Source: Clostridium frigidicarnis
GTDB taxonomy: Bacteria; Bacillota; Clostridia; Clostridiales; Clostridiaceae
Reading direction: 5' to 3'
Assembly (NCBI RefSeq): GCF_900111985.1
Contig: NZ_FOKI01000009.1
Span: 62,001 to 126,000 of the forward strand
Length of the DNA stretch: 64,000 nucleotides
Under the pieces are notes generated by a model, which worked only from the letters and a program-made list of their open reading frames with translations, had not been told where the DNA came from and ran no database searches. Both the position numbers and the translations under genes were made by a program. Each line of letters begins with the position of its first letter. Position 1 is the first letter of the stretch. This document shows, in pieces, positions 26,724 through 35,707 of this stretch.

Positions 26724-27299
26724 ATGTTTACTCTTAAAGGTATAATTTTAATAATAGTTTTTATGTACTTCCTAAAAATATCAACCGTCATCTTTAATAA
26801 AATTTTTAACTACAAAGATGAAAAAATTCAATTCTACATAGATATGAGAAAAGAAAGAATTGAATCAATGTCAGGCTATGAATTTGAAGGATTTTGTAAA
26901 TGGCTATTTCAAGGTACTGGTGAATATTCCAATGTGGAATTAACCTCAGACTTTAATGATGAAGGCAATGATTTAATACTTACTTCAAACTCTGGTGAAA
27001 AGGTTTATGTCCAATGTAAGAGATACTCCTCTTTAAGTGAAGAAGAGCTTGAAAACATGAAAAATGAAAATCTATTAATAGGAAGAGCTCTTTGTCAAAA
27101 ATTTGTTGGTTCTATGATATCTGAAAATATTACTACCGGAATCATAGTAACAACTGGAAGTGTAAATAAAAATGCTTTAGATTATATAGAAAAAATAAAT
27201 TCAAATACAAATATGAATATTGATATTTTAACTATGAATGATATTGTAACTCTTATAGAAAATAATAAAGAAAATGAACTATATAGTGTAAGCGTTTAG
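26724..27299 (+). CDS. Membrane-anchored Mrr-like restriction endonuclease-fold protein
   Basis: 191 residues behind GAGGTGA. One N-terminal transmembrane helix (GIILIIVFMYFLKIS), then an Mrr_cat-type PD-(D/E)XK domain: MSGYEFEGFCKWLF, then DFNDEGNDLILTS, and VYVQCKRYSS (D/E...QxK catalytic set at about residues 80-100), ending with a TTGIIVTTGSVNKNAL strand. This fold cuts or binds DNA, for instance modified DNA. The membrane anchor places it at the inner membrane face. It may serve in defence or DNA turnover; no methylase is nearby. Confidence 0.8.
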   Translation: MFTLKGIILIIVFMYFLKISTVIFNKIFNYKDEKIQFYIDMRKERIESMSGYEFEGFCKWLFQGTGEYSNVELTSDFNDEGNDLILTSNSGEKVYVQCKRYSSLSEEELENMKNENLLIGRALCQKFVGSMISENITTGIIVTTGSVNKNALDYIEKINSNTNMNIDILTMNDIVTLIENNKENELYSVSV

Positions 27300-27343
27300 A
27301 AAAATACAAGAAAATTTTAATATTGACTCCTCTTAAATTCAAT

Positions 27344-27388
27344 AAAGGTTGTGAATTAAATTTTTATTTTTTAATCCACAGCCTTTTT
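27344..27388 (+). terminator. Intrinsic terminator after the Mrr-like gene
   Basis: AAAGGTTGTG and CACAGCCTTTTT pair with one bulge, extended by ATTAAA/TTTAAT, followed by a T run. Confidence 0.7.
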
Positions 27389-27496
27389 ATTTTCACGTCT
27401 TTAATATAAAAAACTATATTGTTAATAATCATTTAATCTTAACTTTCGTAATATACTATCTATTATAAATATATGTGAAATATCTAGGAGGTTATC

Positions 27497-27673
27497 GTGA
27501 ATAAATTTACTATGTCTCTAATTTTCAATGCTATTGCTCTTGGTGTAGGGGTTGCAACTCTTGTTTTGTCTTTATTAAACCAGATTGATAATGTAAAACA
27601 AGTTATATCCCTTTTATCTATTGCTGTAATTTGTTTATCTCTTTCTAAATTTGATAAAAATACCATAAATTAA
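27497..27673 (+). CDS. 58-residue membrane protein
   Basis: GTG start 5 nt behind AGGAGG. Two hydrophobic helices (LIFNAIALGVGVATLVLSLL and VISLLSIAVICLSL) separated by a short polar turn, with a basic end. No family recognised. The stop overlaps the left arm of the next terminator. Confidence 0.65.
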   Translation: MNKFTMSLIFNAIALGVGVATLVLSLLNQIDNVKQVISLLSIAVICLSLSKFDKNTIN

Positions 27674-27715
27674 AATAGCTACAGTACTTATTTTTAAGTA
27701 TTGTAGCTATTTTTT
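27672..27715. terminator. Bidirectional intrinsic terminator
   Basis: AAAATAGCTACA and TGTAGCTATTTTTT with an inner ACTT/AAGT stem. It terminates the small membrane gene (plus) and directly abuts the stop of the coiled-coil gene (minus). Confidence 0.85.
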
Positions 27716-28159
27716 CTAAAAATCTTTAGAATTTCTATTTGAATCTATAACCATCTTATATCTAAAATCATCTAAAACTTTGATAGATTTTGTTATGTGT
27801 ATAAGTTTCGTATTATTTACAGAAGTAGTAAATTCTATGTTATTAATAGTATCTTGTATCTCTTCACTTCTAATGTTTATGTCTTTTATATCTTTTTCCA
27901 AATTATCAACTTTACTTTTAACATTGCTCATATCTTCTTTTAATCCTGATACATCTTGTTTTAAAATAGATACATCTTCTTTTAGTCCTGACACATCTTG
28001 TTTTAAAATAGATACGTCTTCTTTTAGTCCTGACACATCTTGTTTTAAAATAGATACATCTTCTTTTAGCCCTGACACATCTTGTTTTATTTCTTTTACA
28101 TCAGTTCTCATTGATCTCATTTCTTCTAAAATCTGAATCATTATTTTATTATCTTCCAA
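27716..28159 (-). CDS. Coiled-coil protein with 14-residue tandem repeats
   Basis: 147 residues from TTG, 8 nt behind GGAGG. Residues about 20-77 consist of the repeat QDVSGLKEDVSILK in three full and one partial copy; each unit is two heptads with hydrophobic a/d positions, predicting a long parallel coiled coil. A further helical segment and a Ser/Asn-rich tail follow. There are no signal or membrane segments. It resembles phage or tape-like spacer coiled coils, but no phage genes are close. Repeat number may vary between strains. Confidence 0.75.
   Translation of the reverse strand: MEDNKIMIQILEEMRSMRTDVKEIKQDVSGLKEDVSILKQDVSGLKEDVSILKQDVSGLKEDVSILKQDVSGLKEDMSNVKSKVDNLEKDIKDINIRSEEIQDTINNIEFTTSVNNTKLIHITKSIKVLDDFRYKMVIDSNRNSKDF
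27929..28090. repeat. 42-bp tandem repeat inside the coiled-coil gene
   Basis: Units begin at 27951, 27993 and 28035, with a fourth partial unit at 28077 and a diverged partial unit before 27951. Unit differences are one to two bases (for example ATACATC/ATACGTC and TTAGTCC/TTAGCCC). The near identity indicates recent expansion. Confidence 0.9.
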
Positions 28160-28230
28160 TGGCTATACCTCCAAATTTAATTTACTTCATTATATCATAC
28201 GGTTATATAATCTTTAAGTGGATATATTTT

Positions 28231-28515
28231 CTAAACATTACCTTCAATCTTAGTATCTTTTTTAAATATAGTACTTATTCCTCCACCAATTAACCCTAAT
28301 ATTATTCCTGAATAGAAGTTTAATCCCATAATTCTATATATGCCCAGTAGTATGAGTATAAAAACTATTAACCCTAGACTTTTCATAAGTTTTTCTTTTT
28401 CACTGTTTAAAATAAGTTTTTGAAGTGCTACCATACCCTTAAGATTTAAACCATTAAATAATATAAGTGAAATTAAAAAAGCCATTACAAATGTTATCCC
28501 AAAAATTAAAATCAT
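28231..28515 (-). CDS. 94-residue membrane protein, unknown
   Basis: Three hydrophobic stretches: MILIFGITFVMAFLISLILF, SLGLIVFILILLGIYRI and GIILGLIGGGISTIF. A short basic loop with KEKLMKS separates the first two. No family recognised. It lies upstream of the coiled-coil gene on the same strand, 71 bp away, and could be cotranscribed with it. The gap 28516-28676 shows nothing further. Confidence 0.6.
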   Translation of the reverse strand: MILIFGITFVMAFLISLILFNGLNLKGMVALQKLILNSEKEKLMKSLGLIVFILILLGIYRIMGLNFYSGIILGLIGGGISTIFKKDTKIEGNV

Positions 28516-28676
28516 GTTTTTACCCCCTATTATATAATTACATTAAATAACTACTGCTATCCGAAGGAAGATTCATTGTATTATATTCTATGTATACCAC
28601 AAGCTTATATATATAACAACCATAAAAAACCATTATTTTTACCTCAATATTGTATATACACCTAGTTTTTCATCAT

Positions 28677-31600
28677 CTAATTAAATAATTCCATTAATTC
28701 CTCATTTGATAAAGTCGTTAACACCTTTCCATCTTTAAGCTCTCCATTCATAACACTATTAATAAGCTCTTTCTTATCACTTTGAAGGGTAATTATTTTT
28801 TCTTCTATTGTTCCCTTAGATACCAATTTTATTACCTCAACAATATTTTTTTGGCCAATTCTATGAGCTCTATCTGTTGCTTGATCTTCTATTGCTGGAT
28901 TCCACCAAGGGTCAAAATGTATTACTAAGTTTGCTGATGTTAAATTCAATCCTGTTCCACCAGCCTTTAAAGATATTAAAAACACTTTAACATTTTCACC
29001 TTCATTAAAATCATCTACTAATCTTACTCTTTCACTAGCTTTAGTTGAGCCATCTAAATACATATATTTTATACCATTTTCATCTAATATTTTTGATATA
29101 TTCTTTAATACTGATGTAAATTGAGAGAATAATAATATCTTCTTTTTCTCAGCTATTCCTTCATTGACCATATCCATAGCAACTTCAACTTTAGCACTCC
29201 CCCCAGAATAGTCTTCAATTAAAAGTTTTGGATCTAAGCATAGCTGTCTTAACTTTGTTAAATAAGAAAACACTGTTATTTTATCTTCTTTATTAGTTTT
29301 AATCTTTTCTTTTATTTCATTCATATAAGATTTATAAATTTCCATTTGAGATTTATTCATTTCTACTAAGAATTTTTTCTCTATTTTATCAGGTAAATCT
29401 TTTAAAACATCTTTCTTTTCCCTTCTTAAAATAAATGGACGTATTAAAGTTTTTAAATCTTCTATATTATGGTCATAATTTATAATAAATTTCTTTTGAA
29501 AAACATCTTTTTCATATAAGTATCCCGGCATGATAAAGTCAAAAATAGACCAAAGTTCTGTTAGATTATTTTCAATTGGAGTTCCGGTCAATACAAATTT
29601 AGTCTTTGCCTTTATATTTTTCACTTTTTCAGTAATTTGGGACTGGGGATTCTTTATGTTTTGCCCTTCATCTATTATACAAAAGTCAAAAATAATGTTT
29701 TCATATAAATTAAAGTCATTTCTAAGAGTACCATAAGTTGTTACTAAAACGTCATACTCCTGTCTACTTTCTATTACTTTCAATCTTTCTTCTAACGAGC
29801 CATGAATAATTCCTATATTTAAATTTGGAGCAAATTTTCCAAACTCATTTTTCCAATTATATATTAAGGAGGTTGGTGCTATTATTAAGGTTTTTGAGTT
29901 GTTTTTACATAATATAAATGTTATGGCTTGTATTGTTTTACCAAGTCCCATTTCATCCGCCAGAATTCCCCCAAAGCCCATGTGCGCCAATGTCCTCATC
30001 CATCTATATCCTATTAACTGATACTCTCTAAGAGTTCCATTTAAACCTTCTGGTTCCTTATACTCTACATTTTTAAGTTCAATGATTTTACTAGATATAT
30101 TTTTCAATATATCTTTTCCTTTAATAAAGTTTAGTTGGGTTTTTCTTATAATTTCTTCTAAATAATATGCTCTGTTATTATCAACTCTTATATCATTACT
30201 TTCAATAAAGCACTCACTAATACCTTGAATTAAATTTAAAAATTCTCCCACCTTATGGTCATTAAAATCAATAAATATATTATCTTTGGTTTTAAAAAAG
30301 TTTTTATTTTTATTAAATGCTTTAAACATATTAGCATATTCACTTAAATCAATATTCCCAAACTTATAATGTAAAGTCATATTGCCATTATCATCATAAA
30401 TTTCTGATTCTATAAATGATGAATCATAAATCTTTAAATCATTAAAATCATTTTCCATGTATACTTCTCCAAGAGATAATAACTTTTCCTCTCCATGTTT
30501 TAAAAGTTCGTACACATCTTCATCTGATCCTATAAACACAAATTCGTCATTTCGTTTTATAAATTTAAGTTTTGAAAGCTGATTTTCTATAATACTTTCT
30601 TTTTTCATATCTCTATCAACTAAAGTGGTTTTATTCTTATCCTTTATAATGTCTATAGTCTCATCACCATATTTTAACTTAACACCACAAGTAATCTTTT
30701 CTTTATGTTTGCTCAAATAAAATTTAGCTGTTACAAGCTCACTTGTGTAATTTTGTATGCTTTCATGAAAGTTTATATCATTAGATATTGTTTTAAGTAC
30801 ACTTACTAGCCTTTTAAAAGTCTTAACATCCTTCTTAAAATTCATTTCATTAAATTTTTTTAATTTATCATAAAAAGGACTATATATTTCTATTTGCTCT
30901 ATACTTGGTAAATAAATATGTCCATCATAAAAATACACATTCTTATTTTTGTTAAGAGGCATTGGGAATTTTTTCTTTGTTGTTAATATGAATCCATCTT
31001 CCCCATTTTTAATTGTAAAACTTATTGGTAGGTCTTTTTCTAGAATTTTTGGAGTATATTCTATATAATCGTATTTAAATGTAATTGTTTTTCCACTAAT
31101 GGTTTTCAAGAAACTTCTTAAGTTATTTGGTAAAACCTTTAAATTCCTTCCATTTATAAGTGGAAACTGTGCCGAACTACTATTCTTAAGAAATTCTCTA
31201 TTTATATTAATATATTCCTCTATGAACTCTATTAGTCTTTCATCTTCTTTAGAAAAATAGTTTATTTCAGACTTATATATGAATTCATTAGCAAATACTA
31301 TGTCTTCACCTTTATTTTTCTTGTCTATAAAATTCTCTAAACTCTTTATAAGTACAGTATTTTTCTTTCCTATTCTAAATTCTGCTTCATAATAATCTAA
31401 AGAAGGATTGGTTATATAACTAAGTTTAATGTTTATATTTATTTTATTATCCATATCTCTTCTACCTATGAGTTTTTCAAGTATTAAATCTCCACTTTTA
31501 TAGTTTTCCTTAGGATCTTTAATTTTACTCTCTAATGTCTTACACGCTAAAGAATAAAACTTACATGTTGTTGCTATAAGATGAGGACACAAAAAAGTTT

Positions 31601-31865
31601 TATTATACTTAGAATTTTCAATAAAACTTTCACATGAACACTTACTTTCTTCTAAAACTACCTTTCCAAGATTTATCTTTAAGTGAGTGTAATATTCCAT
31701 TGAATTATTTTCATTTTTTACTCTTCCATATATACTATAAAAATTATTTATGTTCTTGCTGGTTACGTTTGATACCAATCCCTTATTAAATATTTTCTCC
31801 CCTTCTCTTTTAGTCCAGTTTGAAGTCTTAACAAATATTGCATCTACTAATTTATTTAAGTTCAA
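28677..31865 (-). CDS. SWIM zinc-finger SNF2-family helicase
   Basis: About 1060 residues. An N-terminal SWIM finger (CSCESFIENSKYNKTFLCPH, the CxC...CxH pattern, near residue 80) is followed by a long middle domain (SNF2_assoc type) and a Swi2/Snf2 ATPase: motif I ADEMGLGKTIQA, motif II DEGQ, motif III TGTPIENN, then motif V/VI AGGTGLNLT and ATDRAHRIGQ. Such bacterial HepA-like proteins remodel protein-DNA or RNA polymerase complexes. TTG at 31865 lies behind AGGTGAGG; GTG at 31874 is the alternative start. Single gene. Confidence 0.9.
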   Translation of the reverse strand: MNLNKLVDAIFVKTSNWTKREGEKIFNKGLVSNVTSKNINNFYSIYGRVKNENNSMEYYTHLKINLGKVVLEESKCSCESFIENSKYNKTFLCPHLIATTCKFYSLACKTLESKIKDPKENYKSGDLILEKLIGRRDMDNKININIKLSYITNPSLDYYEAEFRIGKKNTVLIKSLENFIDKKNKGEDIVFANEFIYKSEINYFSKEDERLIEFIEEYININREFLKNSSSAQFPLINGRNLKVLPNNLRSFLKTISGKTITFKYDYIEYTPKILEKDLPISFTIKNGEDGFILTTKKKFPMPLNKNKNVYFYDGHIYLPSIEQIEIYSPFYDKLKKFNEMNFKKDVKTFKRLVSVLKTISNDINFHESIQNYTSELVTAKFYLSKHKEKITCGVKLKYGDETIDIIKDKNKTTLVDRDMKKESIIENQLSKLKFIKRNDEFVFIGSDEDVYELLKHGEEKLLSLGEVYMENDFNDLKIYDSSFIESEIYDDNGNMTLHYKFGNIDLSEYANMFKAFNKNKNFFKTKDNIFIDFNDHKVGEFLNLIQGISECFIESNDIRVDNNRAYYLEEIIRKTQLNFIKGKDILKNISSKIIELKNVEYKEPEGLNGTLREYQLIGYRWMRTLAHMGFGGILADEMGLGKTIQAITFILCKNNSKTLIIAPTSLIYNWKNEFGKFAPNLNIGIIHGSLEERLKVIESRQEYDVLVTTYGTLRNDFNLYENIIFDFCIIDEGQNIKNPQSQITEKVKNIKAKTKFVLTGTPIENNLTELWSIFDFIMPGYLYEKDVFQKKFIINYDHNIEDLKTLIRPFILRREKKDVLKDLPDKIEKKFLVEMNKSQMEIYKSYMNEIKEKIKTNKEDKITVFSYLTKLRQLCLDPKLLIEDYSGGSAKVEVAMDMVNEGIAEKKKILLFSQFTSVLKNISKILDENGIKYMYLDGSTKASERVRLVDDFNEGENVKVFLISLKAGGTGLNLTSANLVIHFDPWWNPAIEDQATDRAHRIGQKNIVEVIKLVSKGTIEEKIITLQSDKKELINSVMNGELKDGKVLTTLSNEELMELFN

Positions 31866-31926
31866 TACCCTCACCTCATTTATTATTATATAACAAAAAT
31901 ATATTCTTTTACCACAAAGTTATGTT

Positions 31927-31950
31927 AGTGACAAGTTACAAGTTGGAGTG
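31927..31950. repeat. Short repeat, family D
   Basis: AGTGACAAGTTACAAGTTGGAGTG matches, in inverse order, the CACTCCAACTTGTCACTTGTAACTTG sequence at 44728-44751, with a related stretch at 60661-60704. Confidence 0.6.
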
Positions 31951-32026
31951 AACGAATGACAAATTTAGTTTGACATGCAATTTGATTGAAGTTTTATTCA
32001 ACCCTCATCTTTAATAAGTATATAAG

Positions 32027-32058
32027 AAAGAGAAGCCCGTTATGAGCTTCTCTTTTTT
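32027..32058 (+). terminator. Intrinsic terminator-like hairpin
   Basis: AAGAGAAGC and GCTTCTCTTTTTT around the loop CCGTTATGA. No plus-strand gene precedes it, so it may act on a minus transcript from 32193 or be a relic. It directly abuts a partial family B repeat (32058-32100), as if the repeat had inserted next to it. Confidence 0.6.
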
Positions 32059-32100
32059 AGGCAAATTCAAAAAAATAACAAGCCAGTATGCTTGTCACTG
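32058..32100 (+). repeat. Partial copy of palindromic repeat family B
   Basis: GGCAAATTCAAAAAAATAAC, then AAGCCAGTATGCTTGTC, corresponds to the left end of the copy at 40931 and to the inverted right end of the copy at 53219-53383. Confidence 0.7.
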
Positions 32101-32192
32101 TAAACTTATCATTTAAATAAGCTTCATTCAACTCTCTACTTTAAAAAGTAACCATCTCATAAGATAATGGCTGTATTATAAAATAACTACCT

Positions 32193-32834
32193 TTAATCTT
32201 TTAGTTCTTTTGAAGGAAGTATATCCACTAAATCATTATAAGACTTTTCTTCCAAATACATGTAACTAAAATCATCTTCGTCTTTTATTGCCATAACAAC
32301 TTCATTATTATTGCATTCACACTTAGTATTAAGCTGCTTTACATCCTTTATTGTTATGGACACTAAATCATTCACAGAATTGCCATTAAAATTGCTACAG
32401 TCTTTCTTGTATATTTCTTGAGTTGAATATATCTTATCCATTGTTGTAAAATACCAAATGTCCTCTTTAAAAATATTTATTATTCCAAAGTCGTCTTTAA
32501 AATCACTAGATATTATAAATACTGTGTTATTCTCTAACCACCATAAAGTATCAACATTGTTGCAACTAATTTCCTTATAGTAAAATTCAGAAATTTTTAT
32601 TTTCTTTGCGTCCTCTGGGACAGTACATCTCGCTCTTTTATATTGTACTAGATTGTCCTCTTCTTCTCTTGATTCTTTTATAGTTCTATTATAAGATATA
32701 ATTTTCAAAACTAAAATCACAAGTATAATTCCCAATAAACTTCCTATTAATAAATTCTTCATTAATGCCATCATAACAAGTATTCCCAAAACAATTATGC
32801 CACCTTTACTAGTAAACTCCATAAACTTATTCAA
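32193..32834 (-). CDS. Membrane-associated protein, unknown
   Basis: 213 residues from TTG behind AAGGGGGA. Two hydrophobic helices at about residues 14-50 (GGIIVLGILVMMALM and LLIGSLLGIILVILVLKII), then a soluble domain of about 160 residues containing YYKEISCNNVDTLWWLENN, DIWYFTTMDKIYS and a CECNN motif near the end. No family recognised. The domain could be PH-like or a sensor, but that is a guess. Confidence 0.65.
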   Translation of the reverse strand: MNKFMEFTSKGGIIVLGILVMMALMKNLLIGSLLGIILVILVLKIISYNRTIKESREEEDNLVQYKRARCTVPEDAKKIKISEFYYKEISCNNVDTLWWLENNTVFIISSDFKDDFGIINIFKEDIWYFTTMDKIYSTQEIYKKDCSNFNGNSVNDLVSITIKDVKQLNTKCECNNNEVVMAIKDEDDFSYMYLEEKSYNDLVDILPSKELKD

Positions 32835-33203
32835 GTATACATCCCCCTTTCATTTGTTTCAATAGGTATTTTTATTATTCAAAATATATTAGTCACATTT
32901 AATATATTTCGTTCATATTTAGAGCTTCTTAAATATTTCTTTAGATTAAATTAATATTTTTTTAAAAATCTTTCATAATTTATAATCATTTTACATATAA
33001 TGTATTTACTGTATAATCTTATTATATTACAATTTACTATAATAGTTAATATATTTTTTTGAATTAATTATAAATTATATGAAATATATGATTTATAAAA
33101 AAACATACAAAATACTTATTTAGCAAAAATAGGAGTTTAGGAAATAAACGAAATGAGATTTCTAATGAATTTTAAGAAAGGATAAATAAAGTAAATAGAT
33201 AAT
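32835..33203. other. AT-rich intergenic region
   Basis: About 370 bp of very high A+T with no supported gene and no strong hairpin. Confidence 0.5.
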
Positions 33204-33235
33204 AAAAAAGATATTGGTGGGGGAACCAATATCTT
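33204..33235 (-). terminator. Intrinsic terminator (minus strand)
   Basis: AAGATATTGG and CCAATATCTT around the C/G-rich loop TTCCCCCA, followed on the minus strand by TTTTTATT. It lies about 200 bp downstream of the small basic gene at 33436. Confidence 0.75.
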
Positions 33236-33435
33236 AAAGGGGTTATATAAATAAGGGGTTAAATATTTATTTGGCTTTACAAACATTAGTATAACACAAG
33301 TTTCTACAAATTAATGTTAATTTTTTGTTAACTCACCTCTTTTTTAGTTACTTTTTATTCTTTTTTTAATATTTATATATCCCCATTAAAAATTTACAAG
33401 AAATTTTGATTTCTTATTATTTCTTTATTAAGAAT

Positions 33436-33582
33436 TTAGTTAAACTTATTGTTTAATACCTCTTCTACTTTTTCTAAATAATTATGTTTAGTAACTATAT
33501 TACTTTCAAAAGTTTTAACTGCGTTTTTAGTGTAGTTGCCAACTGCTTTAGTTTTTTTTGAATTACTCTTTGACTTACTCAT
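33436..33582 (-). CDS. 48-residue basic small protein, unknown
   Basis: ATG behind GGAGATGATAAT. The product opens MSKSKSNSKKTKAVGNYTKN and continues AVKTFESNIVTKHNYLEK, ending NNKFN; basic N-terminus, amphipathic C-terminus, no signal. Single copy in the window. The ribosome site and a downstream terminator support it. Unknown function. Confidence 0.55.
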   Translation of the reverse strand: MSKSKSNSKKTKAVGNYTKNAVKTFESNIVTKHNYLEKVEEVLNNKFN

Positions 33583-33748
33583 ATTATCATCTCCTTAATT
33601 ATATTCTAATAAGTAGTTTGTGATTTTTATTTTTTTAAATTCAAAAAAACTACTGTAAATTTAATGTTATTTTGCTTTAATCTGTTCTACATGGTTGTTT
33701 AAAAGCATATGTTAACTTTGAAAAGTATTTTTTTAAGGAGGCTTTTAA

Positions 33749-34213
33749 ATGAAAAAGATATTATTATCTTTATCAATAATTATGACTGTATTTATTCTTT
33801 CTTCATGTCAATTATCAGATTATAATAAACAGAAACCAACAAATTTTTATTATACCAAATCTTTACACACTGAATTTATTACAAGTTCTAATGCCAAAGT
33901 ATCTCTTTTTGATACAAATCTACATAAGGAAGTTGATATAACTTCTGAAGGTCTTAAAACAGTTGAAGATTTTATTGAAAACTTAAAACAAGAAAATTTT
34001 ATTGAAAAGCCAGACGAGCTTCCTGAAAGTCCGCCTTATAAGCTATTTATATCTTTTAATGATACAAAATATGTTATAGATATTTTCAGCGATGATTTAA
34101 TATCTATACATCCTTGGGATGCGATTTATACTGAAGATTATATGAATTGCACTAATGTCTACAGAGCAAATAATCTTTTTAAACTTTGTAAATATATAAT
34201 GGGAGAAAATTAA
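33749..34213 (+). CDS. Lipoprotein of unknown function
   Basis: 154 residues behind AAGGAGG. The signal MKKILLSLSIIMTVFILSSC carries lipobox LSSC. The soluble part contains SLFDTNLHKEVDITSEGLK, then YKLFISFNDTKYVIDIFSDD and HPWDAIY, an alternation of strands and helices. No catalytic motif. It would be anchored to the outer face of the membrane. Confidence 0.75.
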   Translation: MKKILLSLSIIMTVFILSSCQLSDYNKQKPTNFYYTKSLHTEFITSSNAKVSLFDTNLHKEVDITSEGLKTVEDFIENLKQENFIEKPDELPESPPYKLFISFNDTKYVIDIFSDDLISIHPWDAIYTEDYMNCTNVYRANNLFKLCKYIMGEN

Positions 34214-34378
34214 GATTTGTACAGTTGCTGCTACACTCACTTCTTAAATTAGACATAAATACTGCTTAATAACTTCTTACTATGTATTTATTTCAATTAA
34301 AAACTAAACTTATTATTATAACTTTGTGATTTTTAATTTATCAAATGCCATTAGAATATATGAAAGAGCTTATATATA

Positions 34379-34413
34379 AAGGTTTGCTTGTTTTTTTTAA
34401 TTAAGCAAACCTT
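34379..34413. terminator. Intrinsic terminator
   Basis: AAGGTTTGCTT and AAGCAAACCTT with a T-rich loop and a following T/A-rich run; about 165 bp after the lipoprotein stop. The rest of the 34214-34570 gap holds the opuC promoter. Confidence 0.65.
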
Positions 34414-34487
34414 ATTTATTATTTATTATTTTTTTGTTTTATATCCTACTTTATATTACCAACACCCCCTTATAAATACACATAGAT

Positions 34488-34517
34488 TTTACATTTTTCT
34501 TTAATTTATGTTATACT
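34488..34517 (+). promoter_or_regulatory. Probable promoter of the opuC operon
   Basis: TTTACA (34488-34493), an 18-bp spacer and TATACT (34512-34517), about 55 bp before the AGGAGG site. Confidence 0.5.
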
Positions 34518-34573
34518 TAGTTACATGACTTTCATTTTTGTGAAAAGTTTTTTTATTATAAGGAGGTTTTTTG

Positions 34574-35707
34574 TTGATAGAATTTAAAAATGTTACAAAA
34601 AAAATTGGTTCAAAAACTATCTTGAAAGATATTAATTTAAAAATAGAAAAGGGAAATCTTATCGTTTTAATAGGATCAAGTGGCTGTGGTAAAACTACTA
34701 CCTTAAAAATGATTAATAAACTTATTTCTCCTACTTCTGGTGAAATATACATAAATTCCAAACCCATTTCTAAGGAAAATACCATAAATCTTCGTCGCAG
34801 CATAGGATATGTAATTCAAAGTACAGGCCTTTTCCCTCATATGACAATACGAGAAAACATTTCTCTTATTCCAAAATTAAAAAATGAGTCTTCGGAAGAT
34901 ATAAATAAAAAAACATACGACCTATTGAATATGGTGGGTTTATCACCTGAAGAATATTTAGATAAATATCCCAGCCAACTTAGCGGTGGACAACAACAAA
35001 GAGTCGGAGTAGCTAGAGCCTTTGCAACCGATGCCGAGATAATATTAATGGATGAGCCTTTTAGTGCTTTAGATCCAATAACCCGTGCTTCCCTTCAAGA
35101 AGAATTATTCAGTCTTCAACAAGAACTAGCGAAAACCATAATTTTTGTCACTCATGATATGAATGAAGCAATAAAACTTGCTGACAAAATATGCATAATG
35201 GACAATGGCGCCATTGCTCAATACGACACTCCTGAGAATATCTTAAGAAATCCCGTTAATGACTTTGTTGTTGACTTCATAGGAACTAATAGAATTTGGG
35301 CAAACCCAGAATTTATCAAGGCATCTGATATTATGATTAATACGCCTATATGTGTTTCTCCATCTAGAACTATTTTACAAGCCATTGAAATTATGAGATC
35401 ACATAAAGTAGATAGTCTACTAGTTACAGATAAAAGCAATACTTTAATAGGTCTTGTTACACTAAAAGATATAAGAAGATCTCTTGATAAAGAAACTAAA
35501 CTTTCAGCAATTATGGAAAACAAAGTTTTAACAGTCTTGGAAGATGATAATATTGTTAAAATATTAGAGTTAATAAATGAATTCTCCTTTGGTTATGTAC
35601 CTGTTGTAACTAAAAACAATAAATTAGCTGGTCTTGTAACTAGAAGTAGTTTGATTTCGGTTTTAAGTGAGCAATTTTTAGATACGGAGGTACAGGATAA
35701 TGATTAG
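34574..35707 (+). CDS. opuCA: Glycine betaine/carnitine/choline ABC transporter ATPase with CBS pair
   Basis: About 377 residues. Walker A GSSGCGKTT, signature LSGGQQQR, Walker B IILMDEPFSALD, then two CBS domains at about residues 245-370 (SRTILQAIEIMRSHKVDSLL and ILELINEFSFGYVPVV), as in OpuA/OpuCA ATPases, where CBS modules sense ionic strength. Of two adjacent TTG codons, the second fits AGGAGG spacing (7 nt) and the family start MIEFKNV. It overlaps the permease start by 8 bp. Osmoprotectant uptake at the cell membrane. Confidence 0.92.
   Translation: MIEFKNVTKKIGSKTILKDINLKIEKGNLIVLIGSSGCGKTTTLKMINKLISPTSGEIYINSKPISKENTINLRRSIGYVIQSTGLFPHMTIRENISLIPKLKNESSEDINKKTYDLLNMVGLSPEEYLDKYPSQLSGGQQQRVGVARAFATDAEIILMDEPFSALDPITRASLQEELFSLQQELAKTIIFVTHDMNEAIKLADKICIMDNGAIAQYDTPENILRNPVNDFVVDFIGTNRIWANPEFIKASDIMINTPICVSPSRTILQAIEIMRSHKVDSLLVTDKSNTLIGLVTLKDIRRSLDKETKLSAIMENKVLTVLEDDNIVKILELINEFSFGYVPVVTKNNKLAGLVTRSSLISVLSEQFLDTEVQDND

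Noticed and set aside
27929-28090. CRISPR array
   Set aside because: The 42-bp units are contiguous without spacers and encode an in-frame coiled coil.
27780-28136. 118-residue plus-strand frame with repeats
   Set aside because: It mirrors the 42-bp tandem repeats of the coiled-coil gene on the other strand; the minus strand has the TTG start with GGAGG and heptad logic.
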